DNA of 42,695 nucleotides from Tissierella creatinophila DSM 6911 (GCF_001940565.1 NZ_LTDM01000013.1:1-42695); one strand, 5' to 3'; counted from the first letter of the stretch, positions 1 through 7,495 are shown. Numbers and translations are program-made. The notes: a model not told the origin generated them from the letters alone.

Positions 1-501
1 TTATATTTATACTTTATCTGGTTTTGTATATTTAGCATCAATAATGGATCTATATTCAAGAAAAATAGTCGGTTGGCATTTAACTGATAATCTTTCTACT
101 AAAAGTGTTTTAAGAGCAATAGAAAAGTCAAAGCAAAACAGAAAAATAGATTGCCCCATAATTATTCACAGCGACAGAGGCGTGCAATACATCTCAAAAG
201 CTTATATTGACGCTACTCCTGCAGAAAGCTTTATAAGGAGTTACTCAAGGAAAGGTAACCCTTGGGATAATGCAGTAATCGAGTCTTTTCATGCACTTAT
301 TAAAAGAGAATGGCTGAATAGATTTGTAATTCAGCATCTAAGTCATGCTCATGAGTTAATATTTGAATACATTGAAACATTCTACAATACAAAGAGAATA
401 CATAGTCACTGTGACATGAAGTCGCCTTATGACTATGAGGAAGAAAATATTATTTAACAGAATATAGATTTATTATGTTTAATTTGTCCTTTTTCTTGAC
501 A
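1..501 (+). mobile_element. IS3-family element, right-hand part only
   Basis: This is the 3' part of an IS3-family (IS150-like) insertion sequence. It contains the end of the transposase orfB and a terminal inverted repeat. The outer end is placed at about 501 because the minus strand from there starts TGTCAAGAAAAAGGACA, and about 20 bases inward carries TAAACATAATA followed by a CTATAT stretch. The element at 42266-42695 has the same inner motif at its left end, so both belong to the same or closely related IS type. The left part lies outside the window. The minus-strand gene to the right reads into the element. The end is placed by motif comparison and could be off by a few bases. Confidence 0.8.
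2..457 (+). CDS. IS3-family transposase OrfB, C-terminal part (5' end outside window)
   Basis: This is the C-terminal half of the DDE transposase that cuts and rejoins the IS3 element. The frame is open from base 2, so the ATG at 44 is internal: the upstream residues (YTLSGFVYLASI) belong to the conserved stretch before DLYSRKIVGW. The second catalytic Asp is in HSDRGVQY and the Glu is in PWDNAVIESFHALIKRE. The first Asp would lie just outside the window. The C-terminus (YNTKRIHSHCDMKSPYDYE) is typical of rve-domain IS3 proteins. The stop is at 455-457 and the terminal inverted repeat ends about 44 bases later, the usual spacing. I see no frameshift in the visible part, so this copy may be intact. 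Confidence 0.9.
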   Translation, partial: YIYTLSGFVYLASIMDLYSRKIVGWHLTDNLSTKSVLRAIEKSKQNRKIDCPIIIHSDRGVQYISKAYIDATPAESFIRSYSRKGNPWDNAVIESFHALIKREWLNRFVIQHLSHAHELIFEYIETFYNTKRIHSHCDMKSPYDYEEENII

Positions 502-831
502 GAGGACCACTATCCACTTATTTAACTGTTCTTTATTAAAATACTTAATTCCATCAATTTGAATAAAGGGTATAAATCTATAAGTCTCGTAACTATCTAA
601 CTTTTCTCTTTGTGATTCCAGGGTAGATATTAAATCCTTAAAATCATCATGTGTCAAGTTTAAATATTCTGCTGCTTCTGCCTCTGTTATTAACCCCTTA
701 TTAGTTATTACGGATTGTTCAAAATCACTTGGATTAGTATCTCTTATTGAATTTGCAATCAATACACTTCCCACAAATATAGATATTGATAGGATTAAGA
801 CAGATATTATTAAAAACTTATTCTCTTTCAT
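454..831 (-). pseudogene. Membrane-anchored HTH-domain protein, 3' end replaced by IS3
   Basis: This is a small protein with an N-terminal membrane segment (FLIISVLILSISIFVGSVLIA) followed by a helix-turn-helix/excisionase-like domain (LITEAEAAEYLNLTHDDFKDLI, then a GIKYFNKEQLNKWI wing). Such domains bind DNA or act in assembly, but the target here is unknown. I start at 831 because AAGGAG lies 9 bases upstream; an ATG 30 bases earlier has no site. Host coding ends near 502. The last 15 residues (from CQEKGQ to the stop) are read out of the terminal inverted repeat of the IS3 element, so the native C-terminus is lost. The product may still be made as a hybrid. It lies downstream of a lipoprotein gene on the same strand. 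Confidence 0.7.
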
Positions 832-899
832 ATAATACTTCTCCTTATTATTTATTGCCATGTGTGTATCTATAGGTATATATTTTTTAAAAAAAAGAA

Positions 900-1523
900 T
901 TAAACTTCAACAAGTTTTTCTAATTCATCTTTTAATTTATCAGGAAGTTTAATCCTAATATATCCTATTTTACCAGTTGGTTTAAGCTCAGTTTTAGAGT
1001 CAGACATTATACCCTTAGGTATTATCATATTTCCATCTTTTAATAGTATAAGCATCCTAATATAAGCATTTTCTAAAGAAACAACTGATGATGTTTCCGT
1101 GTCCTCAACTAAGTAAATTTTCGCAACAATATCGTCTTCAAATGAATCAACATAATCTCCTTTTAGCTCTCTAAGATGATTAAATATATTTTCTATAGTG
1201 CTTTTATTTTCGATGGTCTTCCCTGAATTCAAAACATCCCTTATTTCATTATGGATTTCTTCTTGAATTTTAATATCTTTTTCAGAGATTTTTGAAAGGT
1301 CACTGTACTTTTCATTTATCAGTTTAATATTAGCTTTTGCTTTATTTTCTGCTTTATTTAATGCTATAAGTTGATCATTGCTATGGAATACCATTTTTTG
1401 TGGTGTAATCAAAAAATCTAAACTTATATCACTTGAAGAAGTATTGTTTTGTTTGCATGATACTAGTAACAATCCAGAAAATATGAATATAATTATAGTT
1501 ATTAAAGATTTTCTTATCTTCAT
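900..1523 (-). CDS. Predicted lipoprotein of unknown function
   Basis: A 207-residue secreted protein that I do not recognise. The N-terminus has two or three basic residues, a long hydrophobic core and a lipobox (LLVSC, Cys about 23), so it should be lipidated and anchored to the outer face of the membrane. A Ser/Asn-rich linker follows, then a helical charged region at about residues 55-110 (KAENKAKANIKLINEKYSDL) and a C-terminal part with beta-like segments (AKIYLVEDTETSSVVSLENA). The start is supported by AAGGGGAGG 6-7 bases upstream. It may be co-transcribed with the small membrane protein upstream (1637-1813) and the IS-truncated HTH gene downstream. No enzyme motif is visible. Confidence 0.75.
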   Translation of the reverse strand: MKIRKSLITIIIFIFSGLLLVSCKQNNTSSSDISLDFLITPQKMVFHSNDQLIALNKAENKAKANIKLINEKYSDLSKISEKDIKIQEEIHNEIRDVLNSGKTIENKSTIENIFNHLRELKGDYVDSFEDDIVAKIYLVEDTETSSVVSLENAYIRMLILLKDGNMIIPKGIMSDSKTELKPTGKIGYIRIKLPDKLKDELEKLVEV

Positions 1524-1636
1524 AAAATCCTCCCCTTATTTTTATATTAGCTTGAATTATTATTAACGGTTCATATTTTTTATAAAGAGGGTGAAAATAA
1601 ACAATTAAACTCAGGGTTTTAATTATGATGATAATA

Positions 1637-1813
1637 TTAATTTTCTGAGGTTCCTTGTTGGATCAAACCATCTCTAATAGAATCACCCATTCGACCAAGA
1701 CCATACTCAATACTGATAAATCCAGCTTTTAACGCATTAGAAAACAAAGTTGCAGAAATAATAATAGCTATAGCAATAATAATTTTACCTATTAAATATT
1801 GATGATTTTTCAT
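1637..1813 (-). CDS. Small membrane protein, 58 residues
   Basis: A short gene with a strong ribosome-binding site (AGGGGGAG, 6 bases before ATG). The N-terminal half is one membrane segment (IGKIIIAIAIIISATLFSNA, about residues 8-27). The C-terminal half is polar with Gly and charged residues (YGLGRMGDSIRDGLIQQG). The single TM with a short amphipathic tail is compatible with a stress or signalling peptide, but no family is recognised. It sits 113 bases upstream of the lipoprotein gene on the same strand and could be the first gene of that transcript. Confidence 0.6.
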   Translation of the reverse strand: MKNHQYLIGKIIIAIAIIISATLFSNALKAGFISIEYGLGRMGDSIRDGLIQQGTSEN

Positions 1814-1902
1814 TTTAACTCCCCCTAAGTAATTATAATGTACAAAAAATAAATGGAATATATCATAATTTAAATTACAATATACTCTATTTATTCTAAT
1901 TG

Positions 1903-2742
1903 TTATATAATCTTATTTTTCAAAACTCCTATACCTTCCACTATACACTCCACAGTATCTCCTTCTTTCAAATACTTAGGTGGAGTAAATCCCATTCCTA
2001 CACCGGCAGGTGTGCCTGTTGAGATAATGTCCCCTGGTTCTAAAGTGATATGAGACGATAGCTCAACAATTATATCTTCTATCCCTTGTATCATATGTTT
2101 TGTATTTGAATCTTGTCTTATTTCCCCATTTACTTTGGACTGTATATTGATTTCTAATGGAAATGTGAACTCATCTTTAGTAACTATCCATGGACCCATT
2201 ATAGAGTAGTTGTCAATACTCTTACCTAGAAACCATTGATTATGTGCCATTTGTATCTTTCTAGATGATAAATCGTTAAAAATAGAAAACCCAAATATAT
2301 AATCTATTACTTCTTCTCTTTTTATATTTTTACCTTCTTTACCTATTATAATAGCTAATTCAGATTCGTAATCTATATTATCATCTAAATCAAATCTTCC
2401 CTTTATTTCTTCACCATCTCCTAAAATATAACTTGCTCTTTTACTAAAATAACTTAATTTAAAATTTTCCATATCAATAAAATCATCCATCTCTAAGATA
2501 TGATCTCTATAGTTTTTACCTGCACATATAATGTCGTGAATAGGTCTTGTAATTGGAGAGATTATCTTTACTTTTGATTTATCTATGATATTAGTAGATT
2601 TTTTTATATCCTCAAAATCTTCTTCTTTTGCATTTTTAATAAAATCTATCATATCTTTAAACTTTTCTAATCTTATTATGCCTTTTGGGGTATATATTCC
2701 AATTTCTTCTCTTTCTTTATATAAATAATTTATAATCTTCAT
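1903..2742 (-). CDS. Fumarylacetoacetate hydrolase-family protein
   Basis: A member of the FAH superfamily, metal-dependent enzymes that cleave or isomerise C-C bonds in 2,4-diketo or oxalo-acids (acylpyruvases, oxaloacetate decarboxylases, hydroxyhepta-dienedioate isomerases). The conserved catalytic block is present: RPIHDIICAGKNYRDH, the metal-binding acidic pair in DYESELAIIIG, the Asp in FNDLSSR, and the C-terminal GDIISTGTPAGVGMG loop. About 279 residues, normal for the single-domain form. I start at 2742 because GAGGTG lies 6 bases upstream; an in-frame ATG 57 bases earlier overlaps the upstream aminopeptidase gene and has no site. It is 19 bases downstream of apeB, so the two are probably co-transcribed. 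The exact substrate cannot be told from the sequence. Confidence 0.85.
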   Translation of the reverse strand: MKIINYLYKEREEIGIYTPKGIIRLEKFKDMIDFIKNAKEEDFEDIKKSTNIIDKSKVKIISPITRPIHDIICAGKNYRDHILEMDDFIDMENFKLSYFSKRASYILGDGEEIKGRFDLDDNIDYESELAIIIGKEGKNIKREEVIDYIFGFSIFNDLSSRKIQMAHNQWFLGKSIDNYSIMGPWIVTKDEFTFPLEINIQSKVNGEIRQDSNTKHMIQGIEDIIVELSSHITLEPGDIISTGTPAGVGMGFTPPKYLKEGDTVECIVEGIGVLKNKII

Positions 2743-2761
2743 AAAACACCTCACTTTATCT

Positions 2762-4063
2762 TTACAGCTTATAAAACTCTTTAAAAGTTCTATACACATT
2801 GTAATGGTCTAAGACTCCACCTAGTTCTCTTATTGAATGCATTGCTAGTATTGGATTTCCTATATCTACTGAAGGGATATCAAGTTGGCTTGAAGAAATA
2901 GGCCCTATAGTAGACCCTCCCCTTTTATCTGATCGATTTACAAACTTTTGTACGGGAACTTCTATAGACTTACATATTCCCTTATAAACTGATGATGAAA
3001 AACTATCTGTTGTATAGGCTTGATTTGCAGCCATTTTTATAGCAGGTCCTCCATTTAATACTGGTCTGCTAGTAAGATCTTGTTGTTCAATATAATTTGG
3101 ATGAAGAGCATGAGCCTGATCTGCTGAAATTAAAAATGAATTAGCTAAAGCTCTATAGTAATCTTCTTTATCTTTGCCCATAGAAAGAGTAATTCTTTCA
3201 AGAACAGTTCTAAGCATAGGACTAGCTGCTCCTTGCTTTGTTCCACTTCCTACTTCTTCATTGTCAAAACAAACTAAAACATTTGTAGCTCTTCCCACCT
3301 CACTATGGATAAGTCCATTTAATCCTGCATGAACCATTCCTAAATCATCTAATTTACCAACAGAAATAAATTCCTCATTAAGACCTACAAGCATTCCTTT
3401 GTCAACCCCATATAGAAACAGTTCAAAGTCTAAAATATCTTCTACTTCTATTTCCAAGTTTTTAGCAATTAATTTTATTAAAAAGCCATCTTTTTCAAAC
3501 TTTTCATTTATATTAGATATTAATGGAAGAGTGTCTTTTTGGGCATTTATTTCGACACCTTTATTTACTTCTCTGTTCATGTGTATTGCTAAATTTGGTA
3601 TTATCATTATAGGCTTTTCTAGGTCTATTAAAATTTCTTTAGGTTGTAGTAAGTTTTCGGTTTTTATACTAACTCTTCCTGCAATAGATAGGGGTCTGTC
3701 AAACCAAGTGTTTAATATTGGTCCACCATAAATCTCTGTATTTAGTTTTAAATACTTTTTTTCTACTACCATCTCAGGATTAGGTTTGATTTTAAAAGTA
3801 GGTGCATCAGTATGAGCCCCTATAAGTTTAAATCCATCTTCTTCTATTTCACCTTTTCCTATTTTAAACGCTATTATTGCTGAATTATTTTTAGTTGTAT
3901 AATACTTTCCTTCTTTTTCTAAATTCCACTTATCTTGTAGATTTAATCTTTTAAATCCATCTTTAATAAGTGTTTCCTCTACATTTTTAGCTGCATGAAA
4001 AGCACTAGGGCTTTTGTCAATAAACTCAATTAGATTTTTAGCAAATTGCTGTTCTTTTATCAT
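2762..4063 (-). CDS. apeB: M18-family aminopeptidase
   Basis: A cytosolic zinc aminopeptidase of the M18 (aspartyl aminopeptidase) family that removes N-terminal residues from peptides. The 433-residue length and motifs match ApeB-type members. Visible are the first metal-binding block GAHTDAPTFKIKPNP (His about 84), the central Asp in GKLDDLGMVHAG, the catalytic Glu-Glu in FDNEEVGSGTKQGAAS, SADQAHALHPNY, and the C-terminal His in GNPILAMHSIRELGG. AAAGGATG precedes the ATG by 6 bases. The FAH-family gene follows after 19 bases. Peptide use fits an amino-acid-fermenting lifestyle, which is an inference. Confidence 0.93.
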   Translation of the reverse strand: MIKEQQFAKNLIEFIDKSPSAFHAAKNVEETLIKDGFKRLNLQDKWNLEKEGKYYTTKNNSAIIAFKIGKGEIEEDGFKLIGAHTDAPTFKIKPNPEMVVEKKYLKLNTEIYGGPILNTWFDRPLSIAGRVSIKTENLLQPKEILIDLEKPIMIIPNLAIHMNREVNKGVEINAQKDTLPLISNINEKFEKDGFLIKLIAKNLEIEVEDILDFELFLYGVDKGMLVGLNEEFISVGKLDDLGMVHAGLNGLIHSEVGRATNVLVCFDNEEVGSGTKQGAASPMLRTVLERITLSMGKDKEDYYRALANSFLISADQAHALHPNYIEQQDLTSRPVLNGGPAIKMAANQAYTTDSFSSSVYKGICKSIEVPVQKFVNRSDKRGGSTIGPISSSQLDIPSVDIGNPILAMHSIRELGGVLDHYNVYRTFKEFYKL

Positions 4064-4186
4064 ATAATCATCCTTTACTTATTATTTTATATTATAAATC
4101 CAGTAGAAAATCCTTCTACATTAACGCTCGCTCAATTAAATCAGGCTAAAGATATTTCTATTTCTGCAATGCAAAAGAGACAGAAG

Positions 4187-5065
4187 TTAAAATCTTTTTA
4201 AGTCACTAAATTCAAACTTCCACTCTGGAGTTATAAGTCTTTCCTTTCCCTTTAATGAATACCAAGGACCAATTTCTTTATCTACTGGGTTTATAAGTAT
4301 TTGAGTTTGTTGAGCTGGCATATATGATTGAGCCAATAGAAAAACCTTCTCACCTGCTTCATTAACTGCTATATCTACAACTATTACAGCATGCCCTGGA
4401 CTTCCTCCTTGTATAAATACATCACCTATCTGCATATCCTCTATCTTTATACTTTTTAGTTCTTTTTCTAATGATAAAGTACTAGCATAAGCCATAACTA
4501 ATTCCATATATTTTCTAAAGGATTCATAAGTGTTTACTGGCTCTGTAGCTTTGTAATAGCTTACAGCGTTTCCATCTATCTTTATTCTGTACCCTTCAAT
4601 CCACTTTTTATACTCTGCTTTAAATCCTGATACAAATCTAAAGCTTATATCATCATACATTTCATTTTGATAGAGATATTCTGCTCGAAGGAGCATAACC
4701 GCATCAGCACATTGATGCAAATCACGTTCCCCTATCTCCACATCAAATACGCTATCGTATACATCTGTTTTAGTCTTTTCTCTTCCATCGTAAAAGAGAA
4801 CTTTTTCTCCGTAAGGCTTCAGCTTTTGCTTTCTTAAAAAATCTCCAAAACTCTTTTCTTTAGTATCTACTCTATCATATCCTTCTGGAGTAGGATATCT
4901 CTCCTCTATAGTCATTCCTTCTTCATTTACCTTATAACTATCTTTCATATCTTCTGATGTAGGTAGTTTCTTGTCAGTATTTTGATTATTGGAAATTAAA
5001 TTTCCTTTGTTCACACAACCTGTAGATAGTATTAAGGTTAAAACAAGAATAATGATCTTTTTCAC
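4187..5065 (-). CDS. DUF4846-type lipoprotein
   Basis: A 292-residue exported lipoprotein. A signal peptide (MKKIIILVLTLILSTGC) ends in a lipobox Cys at residue 17. After an Asn/Lys linker comes the DUF4846 domain, seen from the block GDVFIQGGSPGHAVIVVDIA followed by FLLAQSYMPAQQTQIL, together with DLHQCADAVMLLRAEYLY upstream. The family has no proven activity; the Cys, the conserved GHAV His and the Gln-rich block recall papain-like NlpC/P60 or CHAP hydrolases, so a cell-wall role is possible (inference). A good GGAGCGG site precedes the ATG. The first 40 bases of the gene plus the upstream site are repeated at 7251-7304. Confidence 0.8.
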   Translation of the reverse strand: MKKIIILVLTLILSTGCVNKGNLISNNQNTDKKLPTSEDMKDSYKVNEEGMTIEERYPTPEGYDRVDTKEKSFGDFLRKQKLKPYGEKVLFYDGREKTKTDVYDSVFDVEIGERDLHQCADAVMLLRAEYLYQNEMYDDISFRFVSGFKAEYKKWIEGYRIKIDGNAVSYYKATEPVNTYESFRKYMELVMAYASTLSLEKELKSIKIEDMQIGDVFIQGGSPGHAVIVVDIAVNEAGEKVFLLAQSYMPAQQTQILINPVDKEIGPWYSLKGKERLITPEWKFEFSDLKRF

Positions 5066-5078
5066 GATTACCGCTCCA
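5025..5078. repeat. 54-bp direct repeat, copy 1 (5' end of the DUF4846 gene)
   Basis: This stretch covers the ribosome-binding site, start codon and signal-peptide codons of the DUF4846 lipoprotein gene. It recurs at 7251-7304 in the same orientation with one substitution. Outside these limits the two copies do not match. Confidence 0.85.
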
Positions 5079-5242
5079 CTCCTATAGTAAATTATTTTCG
5101 GGTTTATTAAACTCGAGTTGTTTAGTTTTCTAATAAATATTTTATCTTATACCATATTAACGAATCTAAAGACTGCTTTGTGACAACTTAATTAAAATAT
5201 TTTATTATAGATAATTTATAATTGTATTTATTCACAAACTAT

Positions 5243-5506
5243 TTATTTGCTTTTCTTAACTAGTTTATTAAAAAATATCTTAAAGGTATAAATAACAGAT
5301 AATACAATGCCTGTAAAATTAACTAAAAGTAAAAGTATAAATATAACATCTATAAATATACTTTCTATATTTTTATCTCCATATCCATCCCATCCTGTAT
5401 AAAATTGTTCGGCTGTTCCTGTAAAAATATAGAGAAATAAAAATGTAGCCATGAAAGATATAAATGTAAATAAGTATAGCTTTTTTATATTTATATATTT
5501 TTTCAT
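5243..5506 (-). CDS. Small membrane protein, two TM segments
   Basis: An 87-residue protein with two predicted membrane helices (LYLFTFISFMATFLFLYIF near 10-28 and a long one, FIDVIFILLLLVNFTGIVLS, near 50-72) joined by a short loop with WDGYGDKN. The C-terminus is basic (FFNKLVKKSK), suggesting it faces the cytoplasm. I start at 5506 because AAGGAAGG lies 7 bases before that ATG. The frame is open for a further 27 codons upstream to an ATG at 5587 without a site. Family unknown. It follows a second small membrane protein gene on the same strand. Confidence 0.55.
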   Translation of the reverse strand: MKKYINIKKLYLFTFISFMATFLFLYIFTGTAEQFYTGWDGYGDKNIESIFIDVIFILLLLVNFTGIVLSVIYTFKIFFNKLVKKSK

Positions 5507-5626
5507 TGTTTCGCCTTCCTTTGCATATAAAATTATTGTAATTACTATAGACATTCCTTCTGGAAAAGCTGTTATTGATATCTCCATTTTCTAACCATAC
5601 TTTTATTATAAATAATCTATACTAAG

Positions 5627-5878
5627 TTATTTATTTAAAGTTTTATAAATTAAAATTAAAACCCCATAAACACAAAATAATAATGCAGTAACTGGAATTA
5701 ATAAATGTACTTTTCTTTTTGTTTCCTTATAATTATTCCATTCATCTATTGCTTGATTGATAAGTATTATAAGAAGTAGAGATATGAAAACATTTTTTGG
5801 AATATCAATCTTCATTAAAAAAAGTGATAAATATACAAACCAAGCTATACCTGCAACAATACGCCTCATCTTTGTCAT
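5627..5878 (-). CDS. Small membrane protein, 83 residues
   Basis: Three hydrophobic stretches: IVAGIAWFVYLSLFLM, NVFISLLLIILINQAI and LLIPVTALLFCVYGVLILIY, with a hydrophilic loop DEWNNYKETKRKVH between the last two. The start is well supported by AGGAGGGG 4-5 bases before the ATG, which overlaps the stop of the preceding gene as ATGA. That preceding frame is a chimera ending in sigma-factor region 4. The coupling suggests this gene once sat directly behind an ECF sigma factor gene, where a membrane anti-sigma or target gene would be expected, but the sequence does not show a known anti-sigma domain. A diverged fragment of this gene lies at 8975-9087. Confidence 0.55.
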   Translation of the reverse strand: MTKMRRIVAGIAWFVYLSLFLMKIDIPKNVFISLLLIILINQAIDEWNNYKETKRKVHLLIPVTALLFCVYGVLILIYKTLNK

Positions 5879-6162
5879 ATAACCCCTCCTAAATGTATAC
5901 AGAAAGTAGTATGTTTTTTAGAATTTATTAATCTATCCAAACTTTCAAATCCCCCATCTTCTGATAACATCTTTTCAATTTTCTCCTTTCCTCTAGATAT
6001 TCTTTTACGAACATCAACTTTAGTAATTTTAAGTATGTCTGAAATCTCTTTATTGTTGTATCCTAAAGAATATTTAAAACTTAAAACACCTCCAAAATTT
6101 TTAGCTAAATATAATCTTTGTTCATTTGTAGGATATATCCTATATTTATAGGCTTTAAGCAT
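5875..6162 (-). pseudogene. Chimeric frame: TnpB N-terminus fused to sigma-70 region 4
   Basis: The 95-residue frame joins two unrelated pieces. Residues 1-24 (MLKAYKYRIYPTNEQRLYLA and on to FG) are the signature start of TnpB/OrfB of IS200/IS605 elements. From about residue 26 the sequence becomes the C-terminal DNA-binding part of an ECF-type sigma factor: FKYSLGYNNKEISDILKITK, then VDVRKRISRGKEKIEKML, which is the region 4 helix-turn-helix. The last 25 residues fit neither family. AGGGAG lies before the ATG, so the hybrid could be expressed, and its stop overlaps the start of the next gene. I read it as a deletion or insertion scar; no TnpB nuclease domain or omega-RNA region is present. 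Confidence 0.7.
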
Positions 6163-6295
6163 TATTTTGCTCCCTGATTCTCAATGTATTTTCTTACTAC
6201 TTAAAATCTAAATACAATATTCCTCTCCATATAATACACAATTATAGCGGTTTCTTCAATATATGATAAATTTAAAAATTCTATAGAAAATTAAA

Positions 6296-6508
6296 TTACT
6301 CATCTTCTCCCCTATATTCTAAAATATCTCCAGGCTGACATTCAAGCACCTTACATATTGCATCTAGTGTATTAAATCTTATCGCTTTTGCTTTATTATT
6401 TTTTAATATGGATATATTAGCCATAGTGATTCCTACTCTTTCACTTAGTTCAGTGACACTCATTTTTCTCTTTGCTAACATGACATCTAAATTTACTATT
6501 ATCATCAT
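6296..6508 (-). CDS. Small Cro/C1-type HTH regulator (YozG-like)
   Basis: A 70-residue DNA-binding protein consisting of one helix-turn-helix: LAKRKMSVTELSERVGITMA followed by ISILKNNKAKAIRFNTLDAI and CKVLECQPGDILEY. This compact form (HTH_26 class) is the usual partner of DUF2975 membrane proteins, and here the DUF2975 gene lies directly upstream; AGGTG at 6513-6517 overlaps its stop. The likely role is autoregulation of the pair; the three phased palindromes in front of the operon (7044-7098) are natural binding sites. What signal the pair senses is not known. Confidence 0.85.
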   Translation of the reverse strand: MMIIVNLDVMLAKRKMSVTELSERVGITMANISILKNNKAKAIRFNTLDAICKVLECQPGDILEYRGEDE

Positions 6509-6515
6509 CTATCAC

Positions 6516-6995
6516 CTACACTGTCAAATCATAATCATCTTTATAAATAATTGCCTTTTTCACTATAGCTCGAATCAGCATAATTACCATTGCTACTATC
6601 CATATTACAAATGTTATGCCTATCATTATTAACGATAATAATGGCCCCGGTCCTCCAAAAGTTGTCATATACTGTATTAAAATTATGATTCCTATGGATG
6701 CTAATATACACATTCCAACTAATATCTCTAATCCTCTAGTAAATCTTAAAGTGAATGTAAAACCATGGTCAAACATCCTAAGTAGATACATTATAACTCC
6801 TGTTCCTATTAATAATAAAATTAACAATAATTCACAAGTTACAAGAATAGGCAGTTTAGCATATTCAAGCTCAGGATATACATATAACATATCTTCTGCC
6901 ATTATAGGCAGTATATATGTTCCCAGGAATATTACACCTATTGCAAATACAATTAATAATATTTTTAAAATATTCGACGCCATATTAACTTTCAA
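6516..6995 (-). CDS. DUF2975 membrane protein
   Basis: A 159-residue integral membrane protein with four helices (ILKILLIVFAIGVIFLGTYI; ILVTCELLLILLLIGTGVIM; LEILVGMCILASIGIIILIQ; LLSLIMIGITFVIWIVAMVI) and the DUF2975-like C-terminus (MLIRAIVKKAIIYKDDYDLTV). I start it at a TTG (6995) because GGGAGGGA lies 6 bases upstream; the first ATG of the frame lies upstream of the promoter. The family pairs with small HTH regulators as here, and may control the regulator's activity from the membrane (family-level inference). It has a near-consensus promoter whose -35 box lies within an operator palindrome. Confidence 0.85.
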   Translation of the reverse strand: MKVNMASNILKILLIVFAIGVIFLGTYILPIMAEDMLYVYPELEYAKLPILVTCELLLILLLIGTGVIMYLLRMFDHGFTFTLRFTRGLEILVGMCILASIGIIILIQYMTTFGGPGPLLSLIMIGITFVIWIVAMVIMLIRAIVKKAIIYKDDYDLTV

Positions 6996-7026
6996 TCTAA
7001 TCCCTCCCAAGTATTTATCTGGGTAT

Positions 7027-7055
7027 AGTATAACACATAATATATTGAATTTCAA
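7027..7055 (-). promoter_or_regulatory. Promoter of the DUF2975-HTH operon
   Basis: On the minus strand: -35 TTGAAA (7055-7050), 17-base spacer, -10 TATACT (7032-7027). The -35 lies inside the first operator palindrome, so a bound repressor would block RNA polymerase. It is about 30 bases upstream of the TTG start. Confidence 0.7.
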
Positions 7056-7098
7056 TATATTATTATTGAAATTCAATATATTTTTATTGAATTTCAAT
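7044..7098. promoter_or_regulatory. Three phased operator palindromes
   Basis: Three 13-base near-palindromes, ATTGAATTTCAAT or its complement ATTGAAATTCAAT, at 7044-7056, 7065-7077 and 7086-7098. Their centres are exactly 21 bases apart, two helical turns, so proteins bound to them would sit on the same face of the DNA. The first overlaps the -35 box. The obvious candidate ligand is the HTH protein encoded at 6296-6508. Confidence 0.7.
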
Positions 7099-7250
7099 AC
7101 ATGTAACCTGCTTCATGTATTGGAAATATCAGTAGAGTTTATTTAGATTTTAGTAACTTTCTTTGTTTTAAAAAATCCATAGTATACTAATAATTGTATT
7201 TTTAAGTATTAAGATTTATCCAATCAATAATATTTAGCTCTATCCATAGT

Positions 7251-7304
7251 GATAGTATTAAGGTTAAAACAAGAATAATGATCTTTTTCACGATTACCCC
7301 TCCA
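7251..7304. repeat. 54-bp direct repeat, copy 2 (orphan 5' end of a DUF4846 gene)
   Basis: Identical to 5025-5078 except for one base. It holds the ribosome-binding site and first 16 codons of the DUF4846 lipoprotein but no continuation of the gene, so it is a remnant of a duplication or of a deleted second copy. Confidence 0.85.
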
Positions 7305-7464
7305 CCCCCAAACACCCATTTTTGAGTTTTCATTTATCTTTTTTATAAATGGAAATACCTTATTTGCTTCTGCTTCTCTTTGGCTTCTATTATCTTTTAT
7401 TTATTATACCATATTCTTTTATGTATGAAGTTCACAATCTATTATTTTCTATATGAATGGAAAT

Positions 7465-7495
7465 TTACCTTTACTTACATAATAAGTAAAGGTAA
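7465..7495. promoter_or_regulatory. Perfect 13-bp inverted repeat upstream of the permease gene
   Basis: Arms TTACCTTTACTTA and TAAGTAAAGGTAA with a 5-base loop, ending 35 bases before the permease ATG. There is no U tract after it, so it is not a simple terminator; it may be an operator or a 5'-UTR hairpin. Confidence 0.5.

Noticed and set aside
1-501. Both IS ends as one element of a circular replicon
   Set aside because: The flanking host genes are different (an HTH gene and yaiI), both are incomplete, and no matching target duplication is visible, so two copies or an IS-mediated deletion are more likely.
4097-4201. Plus-strand frame NPVENPSTLTLAQLNQAKDI with further SISAMQKRQKLKSF to a stop
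   Set aside because: It looks protein-like and could be the tail of a lost gene, but it has no start codon, is only 34 residues and overlaps the end of the DUF4846 gene; I recognise no family.
5507-5587. N-terminal extension of the small membrane protein from an ATG at 5587
   Set aside because: No ribosome-binding site at 5587, while AAGGAAGG is well placed for the ATG at 5506.
7044-7098. CRISPR-like or satellite repeat
   Set aside because: Only three units of 13 bases, each a palindrome, over a promoter: an operator array fits better.
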